A stretch of 64,000 nt of DNA from CADEFQ01 sp050185195 (lineage in GTDB: Bacteria > Pseudomonadota > Gammaproteobacteria > Steroidobacterales > Steroidobacteraceae), in the NCBI GenBank assembly GCA_050185195.1, contig JBFWZQ010000008.1, positions 62,001-126,000 of the forward strand, written 5' to 3'. The notes below the pieces were generated by a model. The model saw nothing but the letters and a program-made list of their open reading frames with translations, ran no database searches and had not been told where the DNA came from. A program made the position numbers and the translations under genes. Of the stretch, positions 1 to 8,411 are shown in pieces. Position 1 is the stretch's first letter. Every line of letters starts with the position of its first letter.

Positions 1-615
1 CCGATCGGCGTCGGCAAGACCAGCCTTGCGCGTCGCCTCGCGGAACGGACGGACGCCACGCTCGTGCTCGAGCGGGCCGACGAAAATCCCTTCCTCGAGC
101 GCTTCTACCGCAATCCGCGCGCGGGTGCGCTGCCCGCCCAGCTCCATTTCCTCTTCCAGCGCGCCCAGCAGCAGGCGGCGTTGAACCAGCAGGACCTGTT
201 TTCCACGGTGCGCGTCGCGGACTACCTGATGGAAAAGGACCGGCTCTTCGCGCAGCTCACGCTCGATCCGGCGGAGTTCGGGCTCTACGAGCAGATCCAC
301 GCGCGCCTCGCGATCGATGCGCCGAAGCCCGATCTCGTGATCTACCTGCAGGCGCCGGTCGACGTGCTGCTCGAGCGCATCGCGAAGCGGCGCATCGCGC
401 ACGAGCAGCAGATCGAGCGCGCCTACCTCGAGCGGCTGAACGAGGCGTATGCGCGCTTCTTCCATGCCTATGCCGGGGCGCCACTCCTGATCGTCAATGC
501 CGCGGCGATCGACCCGGTGTTCAGCACCGCGGACTTCGAGGAGCTCTACGCGGCGGTCCAGCGCACCCGCAAGGGGCGCCACTATTTCAATCCGATGCGC
601 CACGAGGCGATTTGA
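1..615 (+). CDS. Deoxynucleoside kinase (deoxyadenosine/deoxyguanosine type), 5'-truncated by window edge
   Basis: The frame is open from base 1 and begins inside the P-loop (PIGVGKTSLARRL), so only a few N-terminal residues are missing. The DENPFLERFY motif and the basic RIAKRRIAHEQQ stretch match the substrate-binding and LID regions of the dNK family, which phosphorylates deoxynucleosides with ATP for nucleotide salvage. There are 204 codons in the window, close to the usual 210-220. The stop lies 15 nt before panB, as in the common folK-dck-panB-panC order; folK would then lie just outside the window. Whether it prefers dA, dG or dC cannot be read from the sequence. Confidence 0.85.
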   Translation, partial: PIGVGKTSLARRLAERTDATLVLERADENPFLERFYRNPRAGALPAQLHFLFQRAQQQAALNQQDLFSTVRVADYLMEKDRLFAQLTLDPAEFGLYEQIHARLAIDAPKPDLVIYLQAPVDVLLERIAKRRIAHEQQIERAYLERLNEAYARFFHAYAGAPLLIVNAAAIDPVFSTADFEELYAAVQRTRKGRHYFNPMRHEAI

Positions 616-630
616 GGCACACTTTTCCGC

Positions 631-1461
631 ATGTACACGCAACTCGAACTGCGCGATTCGGCCCGCCCGCCGGTCTCGCTCGCGACGCTCGACCGGATGA
701 AGGCGCAGCACGAAAAGATCGCCTGCCTCACCTGCTACGACGCGAGCTTTGCGGTGCTGCTCGACGCGGCCGACGTCGACGTGGTCCTGGTCGGCGATTC
801 GCTCGGCATGGTGATCCAGGGGCACGACACCACCGTGCCCGTGACCATGGACGACATGGTGTACCACTGCCGGGCGGTGGCGCGCGGGCTGCACCGGCCA
901 TTCCTGATCGGCGACCTGCCGTTCATGAGCTATCCATCGAAGGAGCGGGCGCTCGAGAATTCCGTGCGGCTGATGCAGGAGGGCGGCGCGGAGATGATCA
1001 AGCTCGAGAGCGGCGCTGGCCAGATCGAGATCGTCGAATTCCTCGCGGGCCACGACATCGCCGTGTGCGCGCATCTCGGCCTGAAGCCGCAGTCGGTGCA
1101 CAAGACGGGCGGGTTTCGGGTGCAGGGGCGGGGCGACGACGCCGCGCGGCGCATGCTCGACAATGCGAAGGCGCTCGAGGCGGCCGGCGCCGACATCGTG
1201 CTGCTCGAGTGCATCCCGAACGAACTGGGCGCGCAGATCACGGCCGAGCTCACCGTGCCGGTGATCGGCATCGGCGCGGGCCCGGCCACCGACGGCCAGA
1301 TCCTCGTGCTCTACGACATCCTCGACATCACGAGCGGCAGGAAGCCACGCTTCGTGAAGAATTTCATGGAGGGCGCGGCCAACAACCTCGACGCGGTGGG
1401 CCGCTTCGTGCGCGCTGTCAAGGACGGCAGCTACCCGGGCCCCGAGCACGGCTTCACCTGA
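631..1461 (+). CDS. panB: 3-methyl-2-oxobutanoate hydroxymethyltransferase (PanB)
   Basis: First committed step of pantothenate synthesis: it transfers a hydroxymethyl group from methylene-tetrahydrofolate to 2-oxoisovalerate, giving ketopantoate in the cytoplasm. The 276 residues cover the whole TIM-barrel. Near the N-terminus are CLTCYDASFA and the metal-binding VLVGDSLGM; further on are AHLGLKPQSVHKTGGF and the catalytic-loop LLECIPNELG. The ATG at 631 follows the dck stop by 15 nt, and panC starts 8 nt after the panB stop, so the three are probably co-transcribed. panD is not in the window. Confidence 0.97.
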   Translation: MYTQLELRDSARPPVSLATLDRMKAQHEKIACLTCYDASFAVLLDAADVDVVLVGDSLGMVIQGHDTTVPVTMDDMVYHCRAVARGLHRPFLIGDLPFMSYPSKERALENSVRLMQEGGAEMIKLESGAGQIEIVEFLAGHDIAVCAHLGLKPQSVHKTGGFRVQGRGDDAARRMLDNAKALEAAGADIVLLECIPNELGAQITAELTVPVIGIGAGPATDGQILVLYDILDITSGRKPRFVKNFMEGAANNLDAVGRFVRAVKDGSYPGPEHGFT

Positions 1462-1468
1462 GGCGCAC

Positions 1469-2326
1469 GTGCAGACCGTCACGTCGATCGCGGACGTGCG
1501 CGCATGTGTCCGCGCGTGGAAGCAGGAGGGCGCGCGGGTCGCCTTCGTGCCCACCATGGGCAACCTGCACGCCGGCCACATCAGCCTGATCGAGCTCGCG
1601 CGCCGCCACGGCGAACGTTTCGTCGCGAGCATCTTCGTCAATCCGATGCAGTTCGGCCCGAACGAGGATTTCGCCCACTATCCGCGCACGCCCGCGCCGG
1701 ATGCGCAGATGCTCGCGGCGGCGGGCTGCGACCTGATGTTCATGCCCGACGTCGGCGAGATGTACGGCGCAGGGGCCACCGCACCCACGCGGGTGGACGT
1801 GCCGGGCATTTCGACGACCCTGTGCGGCGAGTTCCGCCCCGGGCATTTCGAGGGCGTCGCCACGGTGGTCGCCAAGCTTTTCAACATCGTGCAGCCGGAC
1901 GTCGCGGTCTTCGGCGAAAAGGACTTCCAGCAACTCGTCGTGATCCGGCGCATGACAGCGGACCTGTGCTTCCCGATCGCGATCGTGGGAGCGCCGACGG
2001 TGCGCGAGGCGGACGGCCTCGCGATGAGTTCGCGCAACCAGTACCTCACCGCGGCGGAACGGGCGGCAGCGCCCGCCATCCACGCGGCGCTGCTCGTCGC
2101 TACCGCGGCCATCGCGGGCGGGGCGACCGACTTCACGCGCCTCGAACGTGAGGGCGCGGCACGTCTGGCCGAGCACGGCTTTCGCGTCGAGTACTTCGCC
2201 GTGCGCCGCCGGATCGATCTTTCGACGCCGATGCCGGCCGATCGCAAACTCGTGGTGCTCACGGCCGCGCGGCTCGGCAAGGCGAGGCTGATCGACAACC
2301 TGCAGGTGGAGCGCGCCGAGGGCTAA
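1469..2326 (+). CDS. panC: Pantothenate synthetase (PanC)
   Basis: Condenses pantoate with beta-alanine via pantoyl-adenylate using ATP. The 285-residue protein has the nucleotidyltransferase HIGH-type motif (NLHAGHISLI, about residues 32-41) and the KMSKS-like AMSSRNQYL near residue 190. The start is a GTG at 1469, 8 nt after panB; no in-frame ATG fits the conserved N-terminus better. The stop overlaps the convergent queG stop by 4 nt, leaving no room for an intervening terminator. Confidence 0.96.
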   Translation: MQTVTSIADVRACVRAWKQEGARVAFVPTMGNLHAGHISLIELARRHGERFVASIFVNPMQFGPNEDFAHYPRTPAPDAQMLAAAGCDLMFMPDVGEMYGAGATAPTRVDVPGISTTLCGEFRPGHFEGVATVVAKLFNIVQPDVAVFGEKDFQQLVVIRRMTADLCFPIAIVGAPTVREADGLAMSSRNQYLTAAERAAAPAIHAALLVATAAIAGGATDFTRLEREGAARLAEHGFRVEYFAVRRRIDLSTPMPADRKLVVLTAARLGKARLIDNLQVERAEG

Positions 2327-3417
2327 GGCTGCGGGCGACGGGCTGCGGGCTGCGGGCCAGAGTGCCGTGCCAGGGCCCACGCCACGTGCTCCCTGACAAG
2401 GTCCGATGGGTCGTCGGTCCGGCTGTGCAACGCAGTCAGTACTTCCGGCGTCGTCGGCGCGTTGCCGAGGGCAACGGCGATGTTGCGCAGCCAGCGCTCG
2501 TAGCCGATGCGGTAGATCGCCGAACCGCGCATGCGCTCGTCGAATTCCGCCGCGGTCCAGGCGAAGAGCGCCGCGAGCCGTGGCGCATCGAGTGCGTGGC
2601 GCGCGCGAAAATCCGGATGGTGCGCGTCCTGCGCGAACTTGTTCCAGGGACAGGCGAGCTGGCAGTCGTCGCAACCGTAGATACGGTTGCCCAGCGCGGG
2701 GCGCAGCGCCTCGGGTATCGGGCCGTGAAGTTCGATCGTCAGGTAGGAGATGCAGCGACGCGCGTCGAGCTGGTAGGGCGCGGTGATCGCGCCGGTGGGG
2801 CAGGCGGGGATGCAACGGCTGCACGTGCCGCAGTGCGCGGTGGCAGGATCGTCGAGCGGCAGTTCGAGCGTCGTGAAGATTTCACCGAGGAAAAACCACG
2901 ACCCCGCATCGCGCGCAATGAGGTTCGTGTGCTTGCCGATCCAGCCGAGTCCCGCATTGCGCGCGAGGGCTTTCTCCAGCACGGGCGCGCTGTCGACGAA
3001 CACACGATGCCCGATGGGTCCCGCGACTTCCTCGAGGCGTTCCGCCAGCTTCGCCAGCTGCTTGCGCATCAGCTTGTGATAGTCCCGGCCGAGTGCGTAG
3101 CGCGATACGTAGGCGAGGTCCGTGTCGGCGAGCACCGCTTCGGCGGCGCGGGTGTCCGGCGGCCAGTAATCCATGCGCACGGAGATCACGCGGCGTGTCC
3201 CGGCGTGCAGTTCGGCGGGCCGCGAACGCTTGGTGCCGTGGCGGGCCATGTAGCCCATGGCGCCGTGGCGCTCGTCCGCGAGCCACTGGTCGAGGTGCCG
3301 TTCGTCGGCCGCGAGATCGATGCCGGTGACGCCGACCTGCGCAAAGCCGAGGGCGGCCGCCTCCTCGATGAGCAGCCGCTTGATGGCCGCAAGATCCGCT
3401 GTCGTGGTTTCAGTCAT
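2323..3417 (-). CDS. queG: Epoxyqueuosine reductase (QueG)
   Basis: Reduces epoxyqueuosine to queuosine in tRNA anticodons, using cobalamin and two [4Fe-4S] clusters. Both ferredoxin-type cluster motifs are intact: CGTCSRCIPACPTGA and CDDCQLACPWNKFA. I start it at the ATG at 3417 (MTETTTADLAAI), giving 364 residues; the frame stays open to 3462, but that would run through the divergent promoter. The last residues (SGPQPAARRPQP) are not conserved family sequence. They are encoded by the heptad repeat at 2327-2362 and closely match the RlmB tail. Confidence 0.95.
   Translation of the reverse strand: MTETTTADLAAIKRLLIEEAAALGFAQVGVTGIDLAADERHLDQWLADERHGAMGYMARHGTKRSRPAELHAGTRRVISVRMDYWPPDTRAAEAVLADTDLAYVSRYALGRDYHKLMRKQLAKLAERLEEVAGPIGHRVFVDSAPVLEKALARNAGLGWIGKHTNLIARDAGSWFFLGEIFTTLELPLDDPATAHCGTCSRCIPACPTGAITAPYQLDARRCISYLTIELHGPIPEALRPALGNRIYGCDDCQLACPWNKFAQDAHHPDFRARHALDAPRLAALFAWTAAEFDERMRGSAIYRIGYERWLRNIAVALGNAPTTPEVLTALHSRTDDPSDLVREHVAWALARHSGPQPAARRPQP
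2327..2362. repeat. Heptad repeat element A (GGGCNRC)n
   Basis: Five heptads of the type GGCTGCG/GGCGACG run from just after the panC stop and end in GGCCAGAG. The same block and the same CCAGAG cap recur at 21.75, 42.35, 56.37, 59.57 and 60.78 kb. Here it forms the 3' end of queG. Confidence 0.75.
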
Positions 3418-3434
3418 GGCGCGCGATATCGACC

Positions 3435-3442
3435 AGTATAAT
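3435..3442. promoter_or_regulatory. Overlapping divergent -10 hexamers for queG and nnrE/D
   Basis: On the plus strand a perfect TATAAT (3437-3442) lies 6 nt before the nnr ATG. On the minus strand the overlapping TATACT (3440-3435) lies 17 nt before the queG ATG. No good -35 is visible for either. The arrangement suggests one symmetric, bidirectional promoter with a leaderless nnr transcript. Confidence 0.6.
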
Positions 3443-3448
3443 CGCCGC

Positions 3449-4924
3449 ATGGCGCTACCCACGGCGATCTACAGCGCGGCGCAGGTCCGCGAGCTCGACG
3501 ACTACGCGATCCAGCAGCTCGGCGTCGCGGGCTACACGCTGATGAAACGCGCGGGCGAGGCCAGCCTGCGCGCCTTGCGCACGCGCTGGCCCATGGCCCA
3601 TCGCATCACGATCGTCTGCGGCAGCGGCAACAACGGCGGCGACGGTTACGTGCTCGCGCGTTTCGCGCGGGCGGCGGGCCTGACTGTCCTGGTCCTTGCG
3701 GCCACGCCCGTCGAAGCCCTGCGCGGCGACGCACAGCGCGCCGCCGAGGAATTCCTGGCCGGTGGCGGGCAGGTCCTGCCCTTCGAGGCCAGTCTGTTGC
3801 AGCAAGGTGAAGTGGTGGTCGATGCGCTCATCGGGCTCGGCGGGCGCGGTCCGCTGCGTGCCGAAGCGCTCGCGATCATCGAGGCCGTGAACGCCGCCCG
3901 CCGGCCGGTGTTCGCGCTCGACCTGCCGTCGGGACTCTGCGCCGATTCGGGCCTGCCACTCGGGGCCGCGGTGCGGGCCGATGCCACCCTGACCTTCGTC
4001 GGGCTGAAATGCGGCCTCTTCATGGGCGAAGGGCCGGAGTACACCGGCACGCTGCTGTTCGACGATCTCGAAGTCACGCCGCCTGATACGACAGTCTTTG
4101 CGCCCCGGCTGTTGCGCGCGGGCGAGTCCGCCATCGCGCGCACGTTGCCGCGCCGGCGCCGCGCGTCGCACAAGGGCAGCTTCGGCCATGTGCTGGTCGT
4201 GGGCGGCGGGCCCGGCATGCCGGGTGCGGTGCGCCTCGCCGGTGAGTCGGCGTTGCGGGTCGGTGCCGGGCTCGTGACGGTCGCCGTCGCCCCGGAAAAC
4301 GTCGCGGCGATTTCGGCCGGCTGTCCCGAGCTGATCGTCGTTGCGCTCGACCCCTCGCAGTTCGGCGCGCTGCTGGCGCGCGCGGACGTCGTCGCGATCG
4401 GCCCGGGCCTCGGGCGCAGCGCGTGGGCCTGGGAGGTCCTGGGCGTCACGGTGGCCGCGGGCAAGCCGCTCGTCGTCGATGCCGATGCGCTCAACATCCT
4501 CGCCGAGGACCCGTCGCTGCGCGCCGACCGATGGATACTCACGCCGCATCCCGGTGAGGCAGGGCGCCTGCTCGGTACGGACACCGCGGCCGTGCAGGCC
4601 GACCGGCTGGGCGCACTCGAAAAGTTGTGCGAACGGTATGGCGGCACTGTCGTGCTCAAGGGTGCCGGCACGCTCGTCGGCCGCACGGGCGCGACGCCTC
4701 AACTGTGCGAACGGGGCAATCCCGGCATGGCGAGTGCCGGCATGGGCGATGTCCTCACCGGCGTCATCGCGGGCATCCTCGCGCAGCATGACGACCCGCT
4801 CGATGCCGCGCGCGTCGGGGTGCTCGTCCACGCGCTCGCGGGCGATACGGCGGCCCGCAATGGCGAGCGCGGCCTCATCGCACGCGACGTGATCGGGGAG
4901 CTGCGCACCTGGGTCAACACCTGA
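3449..4924 (+). CDS. nnr: Bifunctional NAD(P)HX epimerase / ADP-dependent NAD(P)HX dehydratase
   Basis: Repairs damaged hydrated NAD(P)H. The N-terminal YjeF_N half carries the epimerase (CGSGNNGGDGYVLARFAR, about residues 57-74). The C-terminal ribokinase-like half carries the dehydratase, with the NPGMASAGMGDVLTG signature near residue 427. The product is 491 residues, usual for the fused form. The start is the ATG at 3449 (MALPTAIYSAAQ); longer frames upstream would cross the TATAAT box 6 nt before this ATG. tsaE follows at once, as in many Proteobacteria. Confidence 0.95.
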   Translation: MALPTAIYSAAQVRELDDYAIQQLGVAGYTLMKRAGEASLRALRTRWPMAHRITIVCGSGNNGGDGYVLARFARAAGLTVLVLAATPVEALRGDAQRAAEEFLAGGGQVLPFEASLLQQGEVVVDALIGLGGRGPLRAEALAIIEAVNAARRPVFALDLPSGLCADSGLPLGAAVRADATLTFVGLKCGLFMGEGPEYTGTLLFDDLEVTPPDTTVFAPRLLRAGESAIARTLPRRRRASHKGSFGHVLVVGGGPGMPGAVRLAGESALRVGAGLVTVAVAPENVAAISAGCPELIVVALDPSQFGALLARADVVAIGPGLGRSAWAWEVLGVTVAAGKPLVVDADALNILAEDPSLRADRWILTPHPGEAGRLLGTDTAAVQADRLGALEKLCERYGGTVVLKGAGTLVGRTGATPQLCERGNPGMASAGMGDVLTGVIAGILAQHDDPLDAARVGVLVHALAGDTAARNGERGLIARDVIGELRTWVNT

Positions 4925-5400
4925 TCTCGGCGCACACCGCGGAGGCGATGGGTGCCATCGGCGCCGGGTTCGCGCGCGGCCTGCCGGCGCTCGACACCGC
5001 GCCGCTGTTGCTCTACCTGACAGGGGGGCTCGGTGCCGGCAAGACGACGCTGGCGCGCGGGCTGCTCACGGCGCTCGGCGTCGCGGGCCCGATACGCAGC
5101 CCCACCTATACGCTCGTCGAGGTGCACGCGCTGCCGCGGCTCGTCGTCGTGCACGCCGACCTGTACCGGCTCACCGATCCGGAAGAGCTCGAGCCACTTG
5201 GCTTGCGCGAGCTGCACGCGCCGGCTCATCTCTGGGTCGTCGAGTGGCCCGAGCGCGTGGCGGGTGTGCTGCCGACGCCCGATCTGCACCTGCGCCTCTC
5301 GATCGAAGCGGCTGCACACACGGTGCAAGTCGAGGCTGCCTCGGACCGGGGATACGCATGGTTGCGAGGAAGCTTGGAGATACCTGATCTATCTCCCTAA
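4921..5400 (+). CDS. tsaE: tRNA threonylcarbamoyladenosine biosynthesis ATPase TsaE
   Basis: ATPase partner of TsaB/TsaD in forming t6A37 of tRNA. The Walker A is GGLGAGKTT and the family motif SPTYTLVEVH follows it. The first ATG is at 4948 (150 residues, MGAIGAGFARG). However, the preceding codons read LISAHTAEA, which resembles the usual TsaE N-terminus. I therefore prefer the CTG at 4921, which overlaps the nnr stop as CTGA; the ATG is the alternative. amiC begins 43 nt after the stop. Confidence 0.88.
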   Translation: MISAHTAEAMGAIGAGFARGLPALDTAPLLLYLTGGLGAGKTTLARGLLTALGVAGPIRSPTYTLVEVHALPRLVVVHADLYRLTDPEELEPLGLRELHAPAHLWVVEWPERVAGVLPTPDLHLRLSIEAAAHTVQVEAASDRGYAWLRGSLEIPDLSP

Positions 5401-5406
5401 TTTCTA

Positions 5407-5435
5407 TTGAAATTTGTCTGCGGCGGTTTTACATT
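5407..5435 (+). promoter_or_regulatory. Probable sigma70 promoter for amiC
   Basis: TTGAAA (5407-5412) and TACATT (5430-5435) are separated by 17 nt in a locally AT-rich stretch between the tsaE stop and the amiC ATG at 5444. Transcription would start at or just before the start codon. Confidence 0.5.
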
Positions 5436-5443
5436 TGCTTGCC

Positions 5444-6619
5444 ATGCGACACGCCTTGGCCGCCGCTGCCTTCCTGCTTTCCGCTTGCGCTGTCGCGGAC
5501 GTCGCCCGTGGCGGGGTGAGCGAGGTGCAGGCGGTGCGCGCGTCGACGGGCGCCGACGGCGCGCGCGTGATCGTCGATCTTTCCTCACCCGCCGCCTTCA
5601 AGGTCTTCGCGCTCGACAATCCGCGCCGCATCGTCCTCGATCTCGCGGACACGCAACTCGCGAGTGGCGCGCGGCTGCCGCGCGCGCAGGGGCCGATCAT
5701 CGCCGTGCGTTCGGGCGTGCAGCCCGGTGGCGCGCTGCGGCTCGTGATCGAGACCAGCCTGGACGAAGAGCCGCGCGCGTCGCGCCTGGCGCCGTCGGGC
5801 GATGAGGGCCATCGTGTCGTGGTCGATCTGTCGGGTGCGGCCGCGCAGCGTGTCGTGACGGCCGCGCACGCGCCGAAGCACGGCGCGCGGGACGTCGTCA
5901 TCGCGATCGACGCGGGCCACGGCGGCAAGGATCCGGGCGCAATCGGCCATCACGGCACGCTCGAGAAGGGCGTGGTGCTCGAGATTGCGCGTGAGCTCGC
6001 CGAGCGCATCGATCGCGAGCCCGGCATGCGGGCGGTCCTGATCCGCGACGGCGACTACTACATCGCGCATCGCGAGCGCATCCGGCGCGCGCGCGCGGCG
6101 AAAGCCGACATGTTCCTCTCGATCCACGCCGACGCGATCCGTGATCGGGATGTCTCGGGTGCTTCCGTCTATGTGCTGTCCGAGCGCGGCGCCACGGACG
6201 AGGCGGCGCGCTGGCTGGCCGAACGCGAGAACGCGGCCGACCTGCGTGGCGGGGTGTCGCTGAGCGACAAGGACGATGCACTCGCGACCGTGCTGCTCGA
6301 CCTGTCGCAGGTCGCCAATATCAGCGCGAGCATGCAGGCCGCCGAGCGCGTGCTCGATGCCTTCGAGGGCAGCGTGCCGGTGCGCAAGCCGCGCGTGCAG
6401 CAGGCGGGGTTCCTGGTGTTGAAGTCACCCGATATACCATCCATGCTGATCGAGACCGCCTACATCACGAACGCCGCCGACGAGCGGCGCCTGCGCAGCG
6501 ACGCGCAGCGCGGCAAGCTCGCGAGCGCGATCGTCGCGGGCATCCAGGGTTACTTCACGCGCAACCCGCCCGAGGGCACGCGCTTCGCCGAACTGCGCCG
6601 CCTCGCCTCCACCGACTGA
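5444..6619 (+). CDS. amiC: N-acetylmuramoyl-L-alanine amidase, AmiC type (AMIN + Amidase_3)
   Basis: Periplasmic zinc amidase that cleaves the stem peptide from septal murein during daughter-cell separation. The 391 residues open with a signal peptide (MRHALAAAAFLLSACAVA), followed by an AMIN domain (about 28-135) that targets the septum. The C-terminal Amidase_3 domain has the zinc and catalytic motifs IAIDAGHGGKDPGA, the Glu in GTLEKGVVLE, LSIHADAI and ETAYITN. There is no LysM. A TTG start at 5414 is open in frame but would disturb the signal peptide. The position between tsaE and mutL is the conserved gammaproteobacterial one. Confidence 0.94.
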   Translation: MRHALAAAAFLLSACAVADVARGGVSEVQAVRASTGADGARVIVDLSSPAAFKVFALDNPRRIVLDLADTQLASGARLPRAQGPIIAVRSGVQPGGALRLVIETSLDEEPRASRLAPSGDEGHRVVVDLSGAAAQRVVTAAHAPKHGARDVVIAIDAGHGGKDPGAIGHHGTLEKGVVLEIARELAERIDREPGMRAVLIRDGDYYIAHRERIRRARAAKADMFLSIHADAIRDRDVSGASVYVLSERGATDEAARWLAERENAADLRGGVSLSDKDDALATVLLDLSQVANISASMQAAERVLDAFEGSVPVRKPRVQQAGFLVLKSPDIPSMLIETAYITNAADERRLRSDAQRGKLASAIVAGIQGYFTRNPPEGTRFAELRRLASTD

Positions 6620-6644
6620 AAACCCGGCACCAGTTCCGTAGAAT
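6616..6644 (+). promoter_or_regulatory. mutL promoter, leaderless type
   Basis: CTGAAA (6616-6621), 17 nt, then TAGAAT (6639-6644), with exactly 6 nt before the mutL ATG at 6651. The -35 overlaps the amiC stop. Confidence 0.6.
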
Positions 6645-6650
6645 CGGCGC

Positions 6651-8411
6651 ATGGCGATTCGTCTGCTGGCCGGGGAGCTCATCGATCAGATCGCGGCGGG
6701 TGAGGTGATCGAACGGCCCGCATCCGCCGTCAAGGAACTCGTGGAGAACGCGCTCGATGCGGGCGCGCGCCGCATCGAGGTCGATGTCGAGCGGGGTGGG
6801 GTGGGGCTCATCCGCGTGCGGGACGACGGCGGTGGCATCCCCGGGACCGAGTTGCCGCTCGCGATCGCGCGCCATGCCACCAGCAAGATCGCGACGCTCG
6901 ACGACCTCGAAGCCGTCCGCTCACTCGGCTTTCGCGGTGAGGCGCTGCCATCGATCGGCTCCGTCGCTAGATTGCGCATCGTGTCGCGGCCCGCGAACGC
7001 CCCGCAGGCCTTCGAGATCGGCGTCGAGGGCGGGCACATCGGCGCCGTGCGGCCCGCGGCGCACCCGCCGGGCACGTCGATTGAAGTGCGCGATCTCTTC
7101 TACAACGTGCCCGCGCGGCGCAAGTTCGTGCGCAGCGATGCGACGGAAATCGGGCACATCCAGCGCTGGGTCGAGCGGCTCGCGCTGGCGCGGCCCGACG
7201 TCGCATTTCGCCTGCAGCACGGCGGGCGCACGCTGCTCGACGCGCCGGCCCTCGCGGCAGGCGAGGACGTGGCGCACCGGGTCGACGCCGTGCTCGGGCC
7301 GGAATTCCTCGAACGCGCCCTGCGCGTGCAGCACGCCGCCGGCCCGGTGGCCCTCGATGGGTGGATCGGCGCGCCGACGGCCGCACGCGCGCAGGCCGAC
7401 GCGCAATACTGGTTCGTGAACGATCGCCACGTGCGCGATCGGTTGTTGATGGGCGCCGTGCGCCTCGGCTTTCGCGACGTGCTCTACCACGGGCGCCATC
7501 CCACCTACCTGCTGCAGCTGACGATCGATCCCCGCCTCGTCGACGTGAATGCGCACCCGGCGAAGCTCGAGGTCCGGTTTCGTGACAGCCGGCAGGTCCA
7601 CGATTTCGTGTTCCGCGCGATCGAGCGCACGCTGGCCGCCACGCGACCCGGGATGGCGAGCGCAGCGCATGGCGCGACCGCCGCACCCGCAGGCCTGCCG
7701 GAGGTGGGCGGCGATCCATTGCCATCCACGGCGTCGCTGCCCTTCAGTCACGGCCCTGCGCCCGCCGCCACATCGTGGAGCGCATCGCCCTGGGCCGTGG
7801 CCGAATCCGTGACGGCCGACAGCGCGGCCGAGCCGCTCGGCACCGCGATCGCGCAGCTGCACGGCATCTACATCCTCGCGCAGAACCGCGAAGGACTGAT
7901 CCTGGTCGACATGCACGCGGCCCACGAGCGCGTGCTGTACGAAACCTACAAGCGGCAGATGGCGCAGGGCATGGCGTCGCAGGCGCTGCTGGAACCCGTC
8001 CAGATCACGATGAAGGCGCACGAGGCCGATGCCGTGCTCGCGGCTGCCGACGAATGGTCGGCACTCGGCTTCGGGATCGAGCGCCTCGCGCCGGAGAGCG
8101 TCGCCGTGCGTCGCGTGCCGGCGTTGCTCGGCGGGCGCACCGATCTTGCAGCGTTGCTGCGCGACGTCGCCCGCGACGCGCTCGGCGGCGGCGGCTCCCG
8201 GCACTTCGAAGAACCGGGGTCCAGGCTCCTCGGCAACCTCGCGTGCCGCAGCGCCATCCATGCCCACCGGCGCCTCGCGTTGCCCGAGATGAACGCGTTG
8301 CTGCGGCAGATGGAAGCCACGGAGCGCGCGGACCAGTGCAACCACGGGCGGCCCACGTGGACGCGCCTGTCGCTGGCCGAACTCGACCAGCTTTTCCTGC
8401 GTGGCCGCTGA
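6651..8411 (+). CDS. mutL: DNA mismatch repair protein MutL (endonuclease type)
   Basis: Couples MutS mismatch recognition to strand incision. The N-terminal GHKL ATPase motifs are intact: ELVENALDAGA, RDDGGGIPG and SLGFRGEALPSIGSV. The C-terminal half has DMHAAHERVLYE (from about residue 420), which fits the DQHA-x2-E-x4-E endonuclease motif of MutL proteins in MutH-lacking bacteria, so this MutL probably nicks DNA itself. Length is 586 residues. A low-complexity Ala/Pro linker lies around 330-390. miaA overlaps its 3' end by 11 nt. Confidence 0.97.
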   Translation: MAIRLLAGELIDQIAAGEVIERPASAVKELVENALDAGARRIEVDVERGGVGLIRVRDDGGGIPGTELPLAIARHATSKIATLDDLEAVRSLGFRGEALPSIGSVARLRIVSRPANAPQAFEIGVEGGHIGAVRPAAHPPGTSIEVRDLFYNVPARRKFVRSDATEIGHIQRWVERLALARPDVAFRLQHGGRTLLDAPALAAGEDVAHRVDAVLGPEFLERALRVQHAAGPVALDGWIGAPTAARAQADAQYWFVNDRHVRDRLLMGAVRLGFRDVLYHGRHPTYLLQLTIDPRLVDVNAHPAKLEVRFRDSRQVHDFVFRAIERTLAATRPGMASAAHGATAAPAGLPEVGGDPLPSTASLPFSHGPAPAATSWSASPWAVAESVTADSAAEPLGTAIAQLHGIYILAQNREGLILVDMHAAHERVLYETYKRQMAQGMASQALLEPVQITMKAHEADAVLAAADEWSALGFGIERLAPESVAVRRVPALLGGRTDLAALLRDVARDALGGGGSRHFEEPGSRLLGNLACRSAIHAHRRLALPEMNALLRQMEATERADQCNHGRPTWTRLSLAELDQLFLRGR

